Positions 1-12,600 of a stretch of 64,000 bases of DNA are shown here, piece by piece. The position numbers and the translations under genes are program-made. Numbering within the stretch: the first letter of the stretch is position 1; each line of letters starts with the position of its first letter. This DNA is from Halicephalobus mephisto (Eukaryota > Nematoda > Chromadorea > Rhabditida > Panagrolaimidae): contig SWDT01000013.1 of assembly GCA_009193035.1 (NCBI GenBank), positions 1-64,000 of the forward strand, in the 5' to 3' direction. Below the pieces are notes generated by a model. That model was not told the origin of the DNA and searched no databases. It saw only the letters and a list, made by a program, of their open reading frames with translations.

Positions 1-444
1 TCTTGTATCCAACTAAAGTCATCGATTCTTACGTCTTCACATTAGCGAGACTGATAATCTATTTACAAAGTAGTCCTTTCGTCCTTTTTCCATCCAATTC
101 CTCATTTAATCTCTTTATCTACCTCCCTTATATTCCAATATCCGACACTATCAATACCTCTTCCAGAAGCTATATGGAGAGCATTACTCGTGGAATTTTC
201 TCTTTGCTCCTATTTAAGCCACGCGATTAGTTTCCTATAAAAATAAAAACATATCGACTTTTCCCAATAAATTATATCTGCATTCAAGAGTCCAAATTAT
301 GAGTAGTAAAGGTTCTTTTCTTACAAGGATATGTGAGATCTATATCTTGCATACTTTCCATATTTACATTTACCACCGTGCCAAACTAAATATAAAATCC
401 AAATATAGACTGAAGATTGTTGGTAAAGTCATAAATATAGAATA

Positions 445-3400
445 GAATTCTTGCGACAGGCTGGTTTTGTCGACTGAAAGTCCTTGTACATGGAGTCGGC
501 GTGCGTTATGTCATCGATTCTTATCCGTCTCTTCTCGAAGAACATGTGTCGTAGAATCTCGCTTCTAATACTCGGTCCGTTCTACTCTCATCTAATAGAC
601 CCGAAACCCACCAAGTTGTATCCGACCTTCCCTAGGAAGACGAGCAACAGAAGTTCCTCCAAAAATCAAAGCTCCTTGCTTTGATTGATCACTCGCCTCT
701 GGTCATAATGAACCCTCCCAGAAACATATAGGGAAAGATAGTTCAAAACTGCGCGGTAGTATAATGTGAATCTTTCGGCTGCAAATGATATCAATTAATT
801 TTTGACAAATTCTCCAAGCGATAAAATTCAACTCAACGTTTGCCGTTTGCTCTCATCTGAATGGCTATGTTGACGTGGTTGCTTGCCACGTAATGAAGTT
901 ACACTCCACTTGCACTCCTAATTGACATCGCAATAACGCCTGACGACCCCCGAAAATAGGATAACAATGATCTCGGAGTTGCGAAGTCCTGCGACTCTAT
1001 ATTTATCTCTTTCAAGCGCAAGTGGGGATTCTGAAAGACTTGATTGCTTCTAACCACGATAACCAGATACAAATAAATGGCAATTCTTACCTCCGGCGTG
1101 CTCGATTTTCCGTTAGTTGGTGCTGTGGCCAGCACCCAAGGAGAGATCGCGACACATGTAGCTCGTTCTAACCGATTGTCTCCCACCTTTCAGACATCGG
1201 AGGAATTCTAAGAGCTATCCGTCGTTCGAACAGTCGAGTTTTATGCCAAATAAGAAATCGACTTTCTTTGATGACTCTAAAGAAACTTACAAACTTGTGA
1301 GAGACTGCTATTCTATTGGCTTGCGAGATGGTGAACTGGACTACGCGGAAGAAAACACATGTCACACACTCGAAGTTCTTCTGCGTTCCACTGATTCCTA
1401 ACTTGAGATTGTCGCGACCACTTGTGTGTAAATAAATCATTACTAAGTTATAAACACTATAAGAAAACAGTACTTCGCGAGCAATTTTCTCATGGATAGA
1501 GAGGACGTCGATTCTTTTATTTACATCTTCGAACGAGTTTCCTTGATCTTTCGCATTTTCGTCAGCCAGTTGTTCCCGTAAACTGCTCAACCATGCGATA
1601 AATATGGTCCATGAGAATTCTAGATTCCTTTCTGCGCTCTATAGGACCTCATCCCGGGTCTTGACTTGGTTGATGGTCGGATCGGTTATCAGATTCCTCC
1701 TGCCCCAGAACAGTCCTCCGAGAGACCACGCTGATGAAAAGGACCAAGCCTGTATTCAACCCTAGAGGAAAATCCGACTTATTTGTTCATAGATTTTTTA
1801 TATTACTTTTATTTTTTTTTTCTTTATGGGTCAAGATGAAGCTAACTCCTCAATCATATCCTAAGTAACTATTCAAAAAAAGCAATAACTGAAATAATGA
1901 AATTTATAAAACAAAAAAGGCAACGTTCAAACAAAAAAAAATATCTTTTTTATCAAAACATCGATTGAATATTCTATTTAATCTTTGATAACAAATAAAA
2001 CAATAAAACATTTCAACATTTATCTACAATCTTTAATAAAAATAACCACAATATTACTAGAATGTCATAATATATATATAAGTACCATCCTACACCGAGC
2101 CGCTCACTCTTATTTTCAATTATCAAAAAGAGATTATCACCTAATTTTGAGAACCTCAATCTGGAAATGATGCAAGCTTGTAACATCCCACCTTGGTCCC
2201 TACTAGAGAAAGCGGCTCTCATAGATGTTCTACCGATCACAAAAAGATAATTACGAAATGGAAACATGTATTGTTTTATTTATAAAGATCAGATCCCACA
2301 CCCATTTCTTCAGTTTGCTCTTTCATTGCACGAGATAAGACACTTTATCCTACATTCCGAAGTAGCTCAAACTATTGACAACCCATCCTGTCATCCACAC
2401 ACATATCCCACCGGTACGCGTGAATTGAAGAAGTTCTTGGGAGTGAGTGGATGTAGCTGAGTCCGTCGGAGATGTCCCTCATGATGGAGAGGACGAAGAA
2501 GGCGTCCATGTTGTAGGATCCTTTAGCGATGACGTCTTTCAATGACCCTCGACTACAGTACTTCCAAATGGCGAAAACCTGAGGACCATCCAAACATAAT
2601 CCAATGAAGCGGTTGCAGTTGTCAGAGTCCATCTGGGTCATCTAAACTCTTTTGATTAGTGTTCCGAAGATTTTCTAAAAACCTTTCGGAGTTCTTCGTA
2701 ATCTTTCTCTTGGAGGACCATTTTGGTCTGGAACTTTCGTGCTGCTACAGGTTCATGTCGGAAGTAAAAGTAGTTGTAATTCTTGGATTCCGACATACTC
2801 TCCAGAGTCATCTTCGTTGAATTTGAGTGCTTCGATTGAAGTGAGCGTTCACTGTGGAACCCAGTCTTGCTTTTATGGGGTTTGTCAAGTTCGATAAAGG
2901 CGATCTTCCAGAGCTCATTTAGCTTCTTGATTTGCTGTCTTCGGTAACTAAAATTAGAAATAGATCATGTTATCATAATGAGTATTGTAATAATCATGAT
3001 ATTGCTTGAAAATGGGTTAGACATAAATATCAGAACTGAGATGATTAAAAGCATTTTCTCGAATTGCAGGGGACTGCTGAGGATAAATCCAACTGAAACT
3101 TACTATAGGGCATAACCAATGATGGCAGCAATCAACAACACGACTAACACAATTGCAGCGATAACGTAAGCAGCATAAACTTCCCAGAAATTGATCGGAC
3201 ATGTATTTCCTTCGAATCCACATAGAGGGACATCCAAGGGGGCCTTTCCTCCTCTCATCTCCCATACTGTCGTTGCTGGGTCTGTGTAGTTTATATAAGC
3301 TGTTGGGACGTTATCAGCGAATCGAATCGTTATAAAAACTTGACTTGTGAAATCCGCTCTCAATCCAGTGAAGAAGATAACTGCATCTCTGTTGCCTTTT

Positions 3401-5220
3401 TTGCCTATGTTCACATCTCTACTAATTCCTCTAAAACTTCCCTGAGTATTCTGAACAATCTCTGTTCCTTTAGACAGTGCTTCAGTGTCGTTGTCTGAAG
3501 TTAGTGTTCTGTTCAAAGCCAGTGCATAGAGATAGAAGGAGTCGTGAAGGTATTTGGCATACGTCGAAATATTATAATATGTATCTGAGCAGTTCTCACA
3601 GTAGAATGGCCACGATTGAGCTCTGGTCATCACACCTTCTGCAAAGGATTTGCTGGCGGTGGCTGGAACTGTTTGCAAGTCAAGAACAAAGGTATTTCTA
3701 GCTCCATTCTTAGCATCATTGTCCCTTCCATCCTGTTCGAATAGGGGTGCAAGGTTCCATATAGGGACAGTTCCAGAGATTACGTCTAAATCTTTAGTAT
3801 TTGATTATAAAAATATAGTATTGTAATAAAAAGCACAAATGCTTGGAATAAAACTCCAGAAAAATTATCTGTGCATGAATTTCTAAGACTTCCAAATTGA
3901 GATAAAAAATTTTGAATTTACTGGACTTCAAAATCTTAGAATTTTATAACGTTTTGCAGTTTTAATGAAATACTGTAACGGAAAAAATTTGTTAATTCTC
4001 AACTGAATTGTTCGTTGATGAAAAAAATTAACCATTACCGTATTCAGTTCCAGTAGTGTACCTGGTTCCGAAACCGAAGCCTCTTAACTCAACGAAAATA
4101 TTCACATATTCGTCAGTATTCATCTTCAGGTCATTGAGAGCAAGGAGGTGAGCTCGTCGATCTCTATCGAGCTCGTAACAACTCACGATTACTGTAATTA
4201 TTCGTTCTTAAAATTAAGCAAAGATATATACTTACTTCTAGCCTTTGTAGATACAACCTTCAAAATAGTTTTCAAGTTGTCAACAGTAGTAATAGAAATA
4301 GCATTCTGGTAACTGATGAAGATGTCAATTTTGTCATTGATGACACTCTCAATGTCGCTTCTGATATAAGTACAACGGTTCCGTGGGTCATTAGTGGCAT
4401 ACAGTAGTGCGAATTGTTTCCAGTTGTATTCTTTCATCACTTCTACGAGGGCTTGTCCAAGGTTTCTAGAGCTTCCTGCGATAGTTGAAACAGTAGGGTA
4501 TTTTTCAGAATCCACTAATTGGTAAGTATTAACCATGCCCCAGGTCATAACAGGTTTGTTGTAGAATTTCCCCAGAGAACCCACAATGGTCGCAGCTATA
4601 ATCAGCAAAGTTTAAAAGAAAAAAATGAAAACCAACCAGCATTACACACAGGACCGAAGATGACATCAACGTTTTTCTCGAACAACGTAGAAGCATATCC
4701 TGCAGCAAGGGACTCATCACATTGGTCGTTGACGATCTCGAAGCTGGAAGTAATAACCCTTTCCTTTAATAAAAAGTATGAATTTTTATCCCAGAAGGTT
4801 AAAGAAACTATTTCAATATGAAAGCTGTGATACTATGCTTGAGATGAAAAGTTTCAGAATTTCGTAATTAGTTCTAAGGAATTTTAAAAACTAATAGATT
4901 CTAGAAAGTGCAGAATATTATATGATGTTCTGCAATCCCATCCGAATTTTGTAGAAGAAAAGTTAAAATACTCCTAAGTTCTTTATTCATCACTAAATCA
5001 ATTTTACTGACCTGAAGTTAAAGTTGTTCAGTAGTTCTTCTTCAACGATTCGATCTATGGCGAGTGGAATTGCTCCGATCGAATTGTGCATTCCGACATC
5101 CCGATGAAGGGTTGACGAAGGATCATTCGGAATCATGATTCCCACTTTGATAGTGTTCACAGCCTCATTGGAGGTGAAAACAGAAAGCAGGAATAAACTC
5201 GGAAGAAGTACCGTATTCAT
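445..5220 (-). pseudogene. Receptor-type guanylate cyclase, copy A; 3' half unreadable
   Basis: Paralogue of the gene at 9632-13978. Exons read from splice sites: 5012-5220, 4637-4743, 4236-4595, 4039-4191, 3104-3785, 2683-2947, then exon 7 from 2641. All six complete exons have the same lengths as copy B, with only scattered substitutions. They encode a signal peptide (starting MNTVLLPSLFLLSVF), the extracellular ligand-binding (ANF-receptor-like) region, a transmembrane helix ending GYAL, and the start of the kinase-homology domain. Below about 2450 the homology to copy B continues through the kinase and cyclase domains to about 445, but small insertions break every frame. For example, 481-720 is 240 nt where copy B has 199 nt. 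The break is abrupt, so this may be poor sequence rather than a real pseudogene. An in-frame TTG lies two codons before the ATG; ATG 5220 is preferred. Confidence 0.8.
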
Positions 5221-6560
5221 TCTCAAAATGACTCCAGCACGTGCCGGAAAATATCTTTATAAACGCCTCATGGATTACTTTGAGGGTCTTCTGATCAGAT
5301 CTCAGAGTACAAAATTTCTCCTCTTGCTTAAGAGTATATTTACTGTTATCGAGAAGAATTGGGATAGAAAAGGCTTCATTGACTTCTAGAAGGAACTTCC
5401 ATGCCTGTATCTGTCATCTACCTCGTGGCAGAAACCTTATTGTTTTAGCTACAATTGCTAATCGCTTCATTTGTTGCAAATTACTTTTTTCTGAGAAGTT
5501 TTTAAGCAACATTTTAAAAGTCTTCTCAATCGACCCTATTTGGAATAATATTGACTCCAGCTTTTGATCTGAACCACATGATTTCAGAAATTTACATTAG
5601 AACAATTTTTCGAGATTTCAAAACAATATCATCTTTCTACTGGTGTAATTTTTAGTTATTGGTAATGCTTGAGACAGATTTTCGTCTTTTATCAGTATTT
5701 GATATCAATTATTTTCCAGGATTCGTTCCAAGCTGTATTAGAAACCTCAAAGAAACGATTACTGTCATCACCGGAAGAGGATTAATCTGGTAAGTATTTA
5801 CCAAAGAAACGAAATCAGTTTCATATGGATTCCTAGGTCGAAGATCTTAACTGGATAATAGCGTCGGAAGGATCACATGTGCTACTTTTAGTCATACTGT
5901 AATTAAAATTGCCCCGAAATTAACATGAATTTTGAGGATACTTTGGAAGCTCCTCTGTTCTGTGTTGTAAAGTTGAGGGCCAGAGTTCGAAATCAAAGTT
6001 TGAACTTCATGTTAAAATGACATTAAAGTTTTTTTCTATCTCAAAAATTATTCTGTCTTACCTAATGATGTAGTGGAATTTGGTGTCTGGATATTCCAAC
6101 TGAAAACATGGTTTATACCTGAGAGTAACAGTCCAAACTGTAATCTGCACCTTTGACAGTCAACTTTGATACGTTCGACCTCAGAATCAGACTGTATTCA
6201 AGAAGTCCAGGTATCTAGTTTTATCAATATATAAGAAATACTTTTTGAAATAAAGAAAATCTGTGAATACAAAAGGCCAGACCTCAACCTCGAACTTTGA
6301 CAATCAACTGTCGTAATGCGGAACACTGTTTCCAACGATTTCACAATTTCCATGATGTTCTGGAATATACTAAAAATGTAATTATATTTACGACTTCAGA
6401 CAACTCGATACAACAAAAAAATTAATCCGCCACAATTTATAGAAGTCTTTAGTTTAGAGACTATACTCCGGTTTTAGAATCCGTTTTGTTTGGCGAAAGC
6501 TTTCAACAACAGATTATGTAAAAAGAAGGAAGGCAACAAGTACATTACTGAATCGCTTAG
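5221..6560. repeat. 5' flank of cyclase copy A, duplicated upstream of copy B
   Basis: Non-coding sequence upstream of copy A that aligns, with interruptions, to 13979-15950. Shared anchors include the stretch around 5700-5790 with 14720-14800, and 6361-6540 with 15011-15930. A TATA-like element lies about 35 nt upstream of the copy A ATG. The alignment shows that the duplicated unit contained promoter sequence as well as the gene, roughly 6.5 kb in all. Confidence 0.65.
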
Positions 6561-8231
6561 GGGTACATTTGCAACATAACACACTAAATGCAGTTGGTGT
6601 TTTTTGAGCAGGATCGAGTCTGTGAAATTGATGATGTGAAAATCAATTGGGAATTAATTTGCAACTCAGTCGGATTTGCCGGTACCCTTCGACTGTCTTA
6701 AAATTCTTCTTTGATTTGAGTGCTGTCATTTTATCCTCACCATCTGATTTTTTCCCGAAATTGAAAAGAAGATATCTAAGGTAAATGGAGAATCCCGATG
6801 CTTAAAGTAATCTCCATAATTCGATTCAAATAAAACGGATAAATGGAACTAATTTTCTATTGTCTAGAACCAACATTGTTGGCATTTACTGTCATTGGTA
6901 GTTAAATATAGTTGTTATTCATAAATTATGAAGAAAGATTCAAAAGCTAGCCTTTTTGCAAACTTGTTAAAATAGTACGAACTACATGCACAAAAATCAG
7001 CATTTTTGCAATGCGTTAAGAAGTGCAAACACCATTATTATGTGCGATTATCTAACAATTATCAACCTTGATAAAGATGAAACATAATTCTTATGGCTTC
7101 CATGATCATTTCGCACTTATAACAAAAGTAGTAATGCAGTTGTTGCATTTCCGACACAAGTTAAGACTTCTTTGCATATGTTGGACTTCGTTTACCGAAA
7201 TATAAAAGTCTAGACTGCAGAATCTAAGGTTCTCAATCTTCGGAGTCTGAATGCTGACCTTCAATTGTGACCACAGATTTGGAATCTGTAGGTTTCATTA
7301 CCTCATTTCAGATGTTTTTTTGTCCAATTTCAAAGATGTCTAAGATTTGTTTCAAAACAAATATAAAGTTACGTAGAGTGCTTAATAAGGATTCCTCAAA
7401 ATGAAAGGATTTATGATCTAAAAGAAAAGAAATTCATAGGATTCGCAGTTTTTGGACAAAGTGACGAAAAAGGATAAACAATCATGTTCAAATAGACGTC
7501 AAGGACGATGTTCAGTATTCTCGGTGATCTGTGTGGAGACCTAGCCGAGTATATAATCAACTCTCATTTTGAGAAACTTGAACGAAAACAGAAGAAGTCT
7601 TCGTAAATCTGATGTGCACTGAAAGCAGTCTAGTTGTTAACTTAGCCAGAACTGTCTTATGATCTTCTCTCGACTATCGAATGAAAGAAGTGAATTAACA
7701 ACATTTATCCATGCAATAAACAATCTGTAATCGTTGCACTTAAGGGAAAGGTCATTCATCAAGAGGCTTCTAAGCTTTGTTTGCTATCTTTTCATAAAAA
7801 GAAACAGCCAGCTCGATCGAAAACAGGTCTTTCGTCTTCTGTCAGATTACTGTTTTTCCATTCGAATCTTAATCATGTAATTGCAAAAAACCTTTTCTAG
7901 GTTTTCTTCCATGACTTTTTAATTTTTTAAATAAAGCTAACATATAGGAACATCGTCATGACAATTAGCTTGTGATTGCTTGATATTTGGAAGAATGTGG
8001 GTATAATCTTCATCATTTATATTATCTACAAGAGGGTAGTAAAAAAAGATCGGTATCTTCTTGATTTATTTGTAATTACGTTGATACGTGATTCACTTTT
8101 TAGATTAAGTAAAAAACAAAGATAATTTAATTGTTCTAAGAATCTGTGAACTGTACAGTGGAGAAGTAGAAAAAAAGACGCGTTTACTCTATCATCTCGC
8201 TCACTCTAGTAGCAAAGAGAACGATCTCGAA
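6561..8231. other. Intergenic region, no gene seen
   Basis: AT-rich spacer between the duplicated cyclase flank and the decayed J-domain gene. The segment near 7210-7320 carries a degenerate motif of the type 'gaatctgtaggtttcatta' that recurs at 33.6-34.1 kb. I see no open frame with splice signals. Confidence 0.5.
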
Positions 8232-9074
8232 ATGTTAGGGATTCTTTTGGATTCTCCAAAAGTAAGTTTTCTTGATTATATGCACTTTTCCAAAGAAATT
8301 TACAGGATTTCAAAGATTATTGTGATGAAATATTAAAAAACATTACAGAAGAAGATGACGAATAATTCTACACTGGTAAAACATGTTAACTTCAGCAAAA
8401 CTGAGGTTGAGTCGAAAAGTGGACGAAAGATAACGGAGGAATCTTAGTTGGTGCTGACTTTGTAGTAGCTAAATTCTGGAACTCTCCACCTCCAGAATCT
8501 CAAAAGAAGATCATTATTCAAATTAGCGAATGAGCTCCGAAATCCAGAAGCATAATATTAAAGGAAATCCCTAAGGAATGGGTACAACTATCCAAGGCCT
8601 TCGGAAGTCTTAATGGAGCTCTTGTCTGTCTTGGGACACGAGCTCTGTATGTATTGACAGGTCTTTATTTAACATATGAATTCCTTCGTAACATCTACAA
8701 ATGGTACAAAGAAGAAGTGGAAAACGAACTGCGAAAAATGTCATCAATGCTACATTGGCACTCGTGGGTTCAGTATTAGGTCCACCTGGTACAGTTACAG
8801 GGAGCATTGTTGGTGGAATGATTGGCAGCAGAGCTGTCGAAGAGTTGTCCGATAAGCTTACAAAGGACATTTTCGATTTACCAAAAGAAGTGGCTGTTGA
8901 AAATGCATACAATTGTCTCGAAATTTCTCATAGAGCAAGGAATAAAGGAGTGATGCTTACAAAAACCTTTGCCTTATACATCATCCCGACAAGGGTGGAT
9001 CAAAGGAAGAGTTTCTCAAGCTCCAATCTCATATGGCAATCATCAAGGTCCATCGAGGTGAAATTTATGAGTAA
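8232..9074 (+). pseudogene. Decayed glycine-zipper / J-domain protein gene
   Basis: Remnants of one protein lie in order on the plus strand in shifting frames. An ATG at 8232 opens a 30-nt exon ending in GTAAG, followed after TTTACAG by a short acidic exon (8306-8365) that stops. At about 8584-8738 the frame reads WVQLSKAFGSLNG, then YLTYEFLRNIYKWYKEEVE, with a membrane-like segment. After a run of five A at 8734-8738 the frame changes to a glycine-zipper-like stretch (GSVLGPPGTVTGSIVGGMIG). After another shift near 8950 it reads AYKNLCLIHHPDKGG and ends at 9074. HHPDKGG is the HPD signature of a J domain (HPD at 8982-8990), normally an Hsp70 co-chaperone site. At least two frameshifts and internal stops mean no intact product. 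I recognise the J domain but cannot name the gene. Confidence 0.65.
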
Positions 9075-9631
9075 AAGTACTAGTGTTTTACACTTCATTC
9101 CATTTAATCATATTTAACAATAATATATATTTAAATTGTCAACAACTAAATCTCATTGATTCCTTGATATTTTCATCATTTTTAAAGACGACATTCGTAC
9201 ACTGGTTGAATTAAAAGAAAGGACTCCCGCACTTGATTGACTCGCGCTAGACTGACCGAACTGATATCAAGACAACTTCCCACTCTCCGCTTGTCAACTG
9301 TGCCTTTATGCATTGGTCAGCTGGATATTGCTTTAGATATTCGCGTAGGTCTTCAGATGAGCTGAACTCTGTTCTCTACGTCCACACGATTCTTCACTAT
9401 ATCAATCAAGAAAATCTTTAATTCTTTCTGTCTTCCCTTTATAGACTAGTTCTTTTCTGCAGGGATATTACTCATCTGTTATTTGGGCACATGGAATCAA
9501 TGCTAAATAAAACAATTACTGTTCCGTTTACAACAACCTAATAATGGATTAACTTTATATATCACAGAATACTTAACTACCAAATAATATAAAATCCAAA
9601 TAATTGAGTTTTGTTTAATTCGAAAAATTAA
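9075..9631. other. Spacer downstream of cyclase copy B
   Basis: Contains the 3' flank of copy B. Sequence near 9555-9665 aligns with 365-485 next to copy A. The part at 9240-9420 is less AT-rich but I see no convincing reading frame. Confidence 0.4.
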
Positions 9632-12600
9632 TTATATTTCTTCGACAGCTGTTTTGTCGATGAAATCCTTGTACATGGAGCTCGTGTTGGTCATTCGATT
9701 CTTATCCGTTCTCTCGAAGAACATGTGGTCAGAATCCGCTTCTATACGGTCCGTTCTCCCACTAGCGAAACCATTGTCGATTCTGGAGACGAGCCAGAAG
9801 GTCTCCATCACACCCTTGCCTTTGATGATCACTTCGCCTCTGGCTTCAGTAATGAACCCTCCCAACATATGTAGGAAGTTGTTCAATTCCGGAGAAATGT
9901 GAATCTTTCCGGCTGCAAAGATCGAATTAAGTTTGAAATTATAAAGTGAGAATCAAACAACTCACGTTTGCCGTTGCTCTCCATTCTGCTGGCTATGTTG
10001 ACTGTGTCTCCGAAGAGACAGTATCCATCGTCAACCCGACGACCCCGGCTGTACAAGTCCGGTGTGAGCCCCGACTCTGATATTTACTCTTTCAGAGGGC
10101 AAGTGGGGGATTCTGAAGGACTTGATTGCTTCCACTAAGACCAGAGACAGATTGGCAATCTCCTTGGCGTGTTCGTTTCCGTTTCTGTGGGGCAGACCGG
10201 AAACACACATGTAGCCGTCTCCGATGGTCTCCACCTTGTAGACATCGTAGGATTCGATGCAGCCGTCGAACAGGGAGTACAGATCGTTGAGCAGACTGAC
10301 GACTTGGAGAGGACTGCATTTGCTTGCGAGATTGGTGAACTGGACTACGTCGGAGAAGAACACAGTCACACACTCGAAGTTCTCTGGTTCCACTGATTTT
10401 CCAACTTTGAGATTGTCAGCTACTTGTCTGAAACAACCATTACTAAATGAATCGACCAGTGAAACAAACTTTGGGAGCATTCGGTAGAGCAGGACATCAC
10501 TTCTTTTCTTCTCTTCGACGAGTTCCTTGGTTCTCTCGGCGATCTCCTCAGCCAGGTTGTCCGCGTACTGCTCAACCATGCTGAAGATATGGTCCATCAG
10601 ATTCTGGTTCTTTCCGCTCATAGACCTCATCAGGGTCTTGACTTGGTTGATAGTTGGTCGATTATCAGGGTCCTCCTGCCAGCAGTCCCGAATCAGATGA
10701 AGGACAGCTGGATTCAGATCAGGGATGTCGATATCGTTCAGGTTTGGTCTGATTGGAGCTACTCCTCCCTTCTTGATCAAGTAAAGTAATTCTAAAAAGG
10801 ATAGAAATGAAAGTTATTAGAACAGTGAATGGGAAGATACCATCCACACCAGCCGCTCGGTTTTCATAGTCAAAAGGAGATTTCCTTGTGAGAACCTCAC
10901 TGGAGATGATTGCCAAGCTGTACACATCCCCAGCCTTGGTCCCTACAGAGAAAGCGGCTCTCATCAATTCTGGAGCCATCCACAGATAATCTGAAATGAA
11001 TACATGTATTGTTATATAAAGACAGATCCACACCCATTCTTCGTTTCTTCTCATTGACGTAGAATTTGTCACATCCGAAGTCACTCAACTTGACAACCCA
11101 TCTGTCATCCACCACACAGTTTCTCGAGGTCAGACGGCCGTGGAATTGAAGGAAGTTCTGGGAGTGGATGTAGCTGAGTCCGTCGGAGATGTCCCTCATG
11201 ATGGAGAGGACGAAGAAGGCATCCATGTTGTAGGATCCCTTTGCGATGACGTCTTTCAATGACCCTCGACTACAGTACTTCCAGATGGCGAACACCTGAG
11301 GACCATCCAAACATAATCCAATGAAGCGGTTGCAGTTGTCAGAATCCATCTGGGTCATCTAAACTCGTCCATTTAATTTCGGAAAAGATACTGAAAAAAC
11401 CTTTCGGAGTTCTTCGTAATCTTTCTCTTGGAGGACCATTTTGGTCTGGAACTTTCGTGCTGCTACAGGTTCATGTCGGAAGTAAAAGTAGTTGTAATTC
11501 TTGGATTCCGACATGCTCTCGAGAGTCATCTTCGTTGAATTTGAGTGCTTCGATTGAAGTGAGCGTTCACTGTGGAACCCAGTCTTGCTTTTATGGGGTT
11601 TGTCAAGTTCGATAAAGGCGATCTTCCAGAGCTCATTTAGCTTCTTGATTTGCTGTCTTCGGTAGCTAAAATTAGAAACAGATCATGTTATTATAATTAG
11701 TTCTGTAAGAATCATGATATTGTTTGAAAATGGGTTAGACATAAATATCAGAACTGAGATGATTAAAAGCATTTTCTCGAATTGCAGGGGACTGCTGAGG
11801 ATAAATGGAACTGAAACTTACTATAGCGCATAACCAATGATGGCAGCCATCAACAGCAAAAACAAAACTATTGCAGCGATGACATAGACAGCATAAACTT
11901 CCCAGAAGTTGATCGGACATGTATTTCCTTCGAATCCACACAGAGGGACATCCAATGGAGCCTTTCCTCCTCTCATCTCCCATACTGTCGTTGCTGCATC
12001 CGTATAATTAAGGGAAACTGCTGGGATTCTATCATTGAACCGGATGGTCATGAAAACTTCACTGTTGAAGTCTGCTCTCAATCCAATAAAGAAAAAAGTT
12101 GCATCTCTAGTCCCTCTTTCCCCTATTTTTACGTTCCCACTGGCTCCTCTGAAATTGCCTTGAGTATTCTGAACAATTTCTGCTCCTTTAGACAGTGCTT
12201 CAGTGTCGTTATCTGAAGTCAGTGTTCTGTTCAAAGCCAGTGCATAGAGATAGAAGGAGTCGTGAAGGTATTTGGCATAAGTCGAAACGTTGTAATACGT
12301 ATCTGAGCAGTTCTCACAGTAGAATGGCCACGATTGAGCTCTGGTCATCACACCTTCTGCAAAGGATTTGCTATCGGTGGCTACAGTCGTTTGGAAATCA
12401 ATGAAGAAAGTATTTCTGGCTCCATTCTTGGCATCATTATCCCTTCCATCTTGCTCATATAAAGGTGGAAGAAACCATACCGGAACAGTTCCAGAGAGAG
12501 CATCTAAAGTTTAAGTATTTAACCGTAGAAACAACGATATTACAAAAAGGATAAATGTTTGTTATAAAATTTTGAAAAAGAATTATCTATATGGATTTCT

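Noticed and set aside
484..684. Short open frame in the copy A 3' region
   Set aside because: It is antisense to the damaged cyclase domain and has no support.
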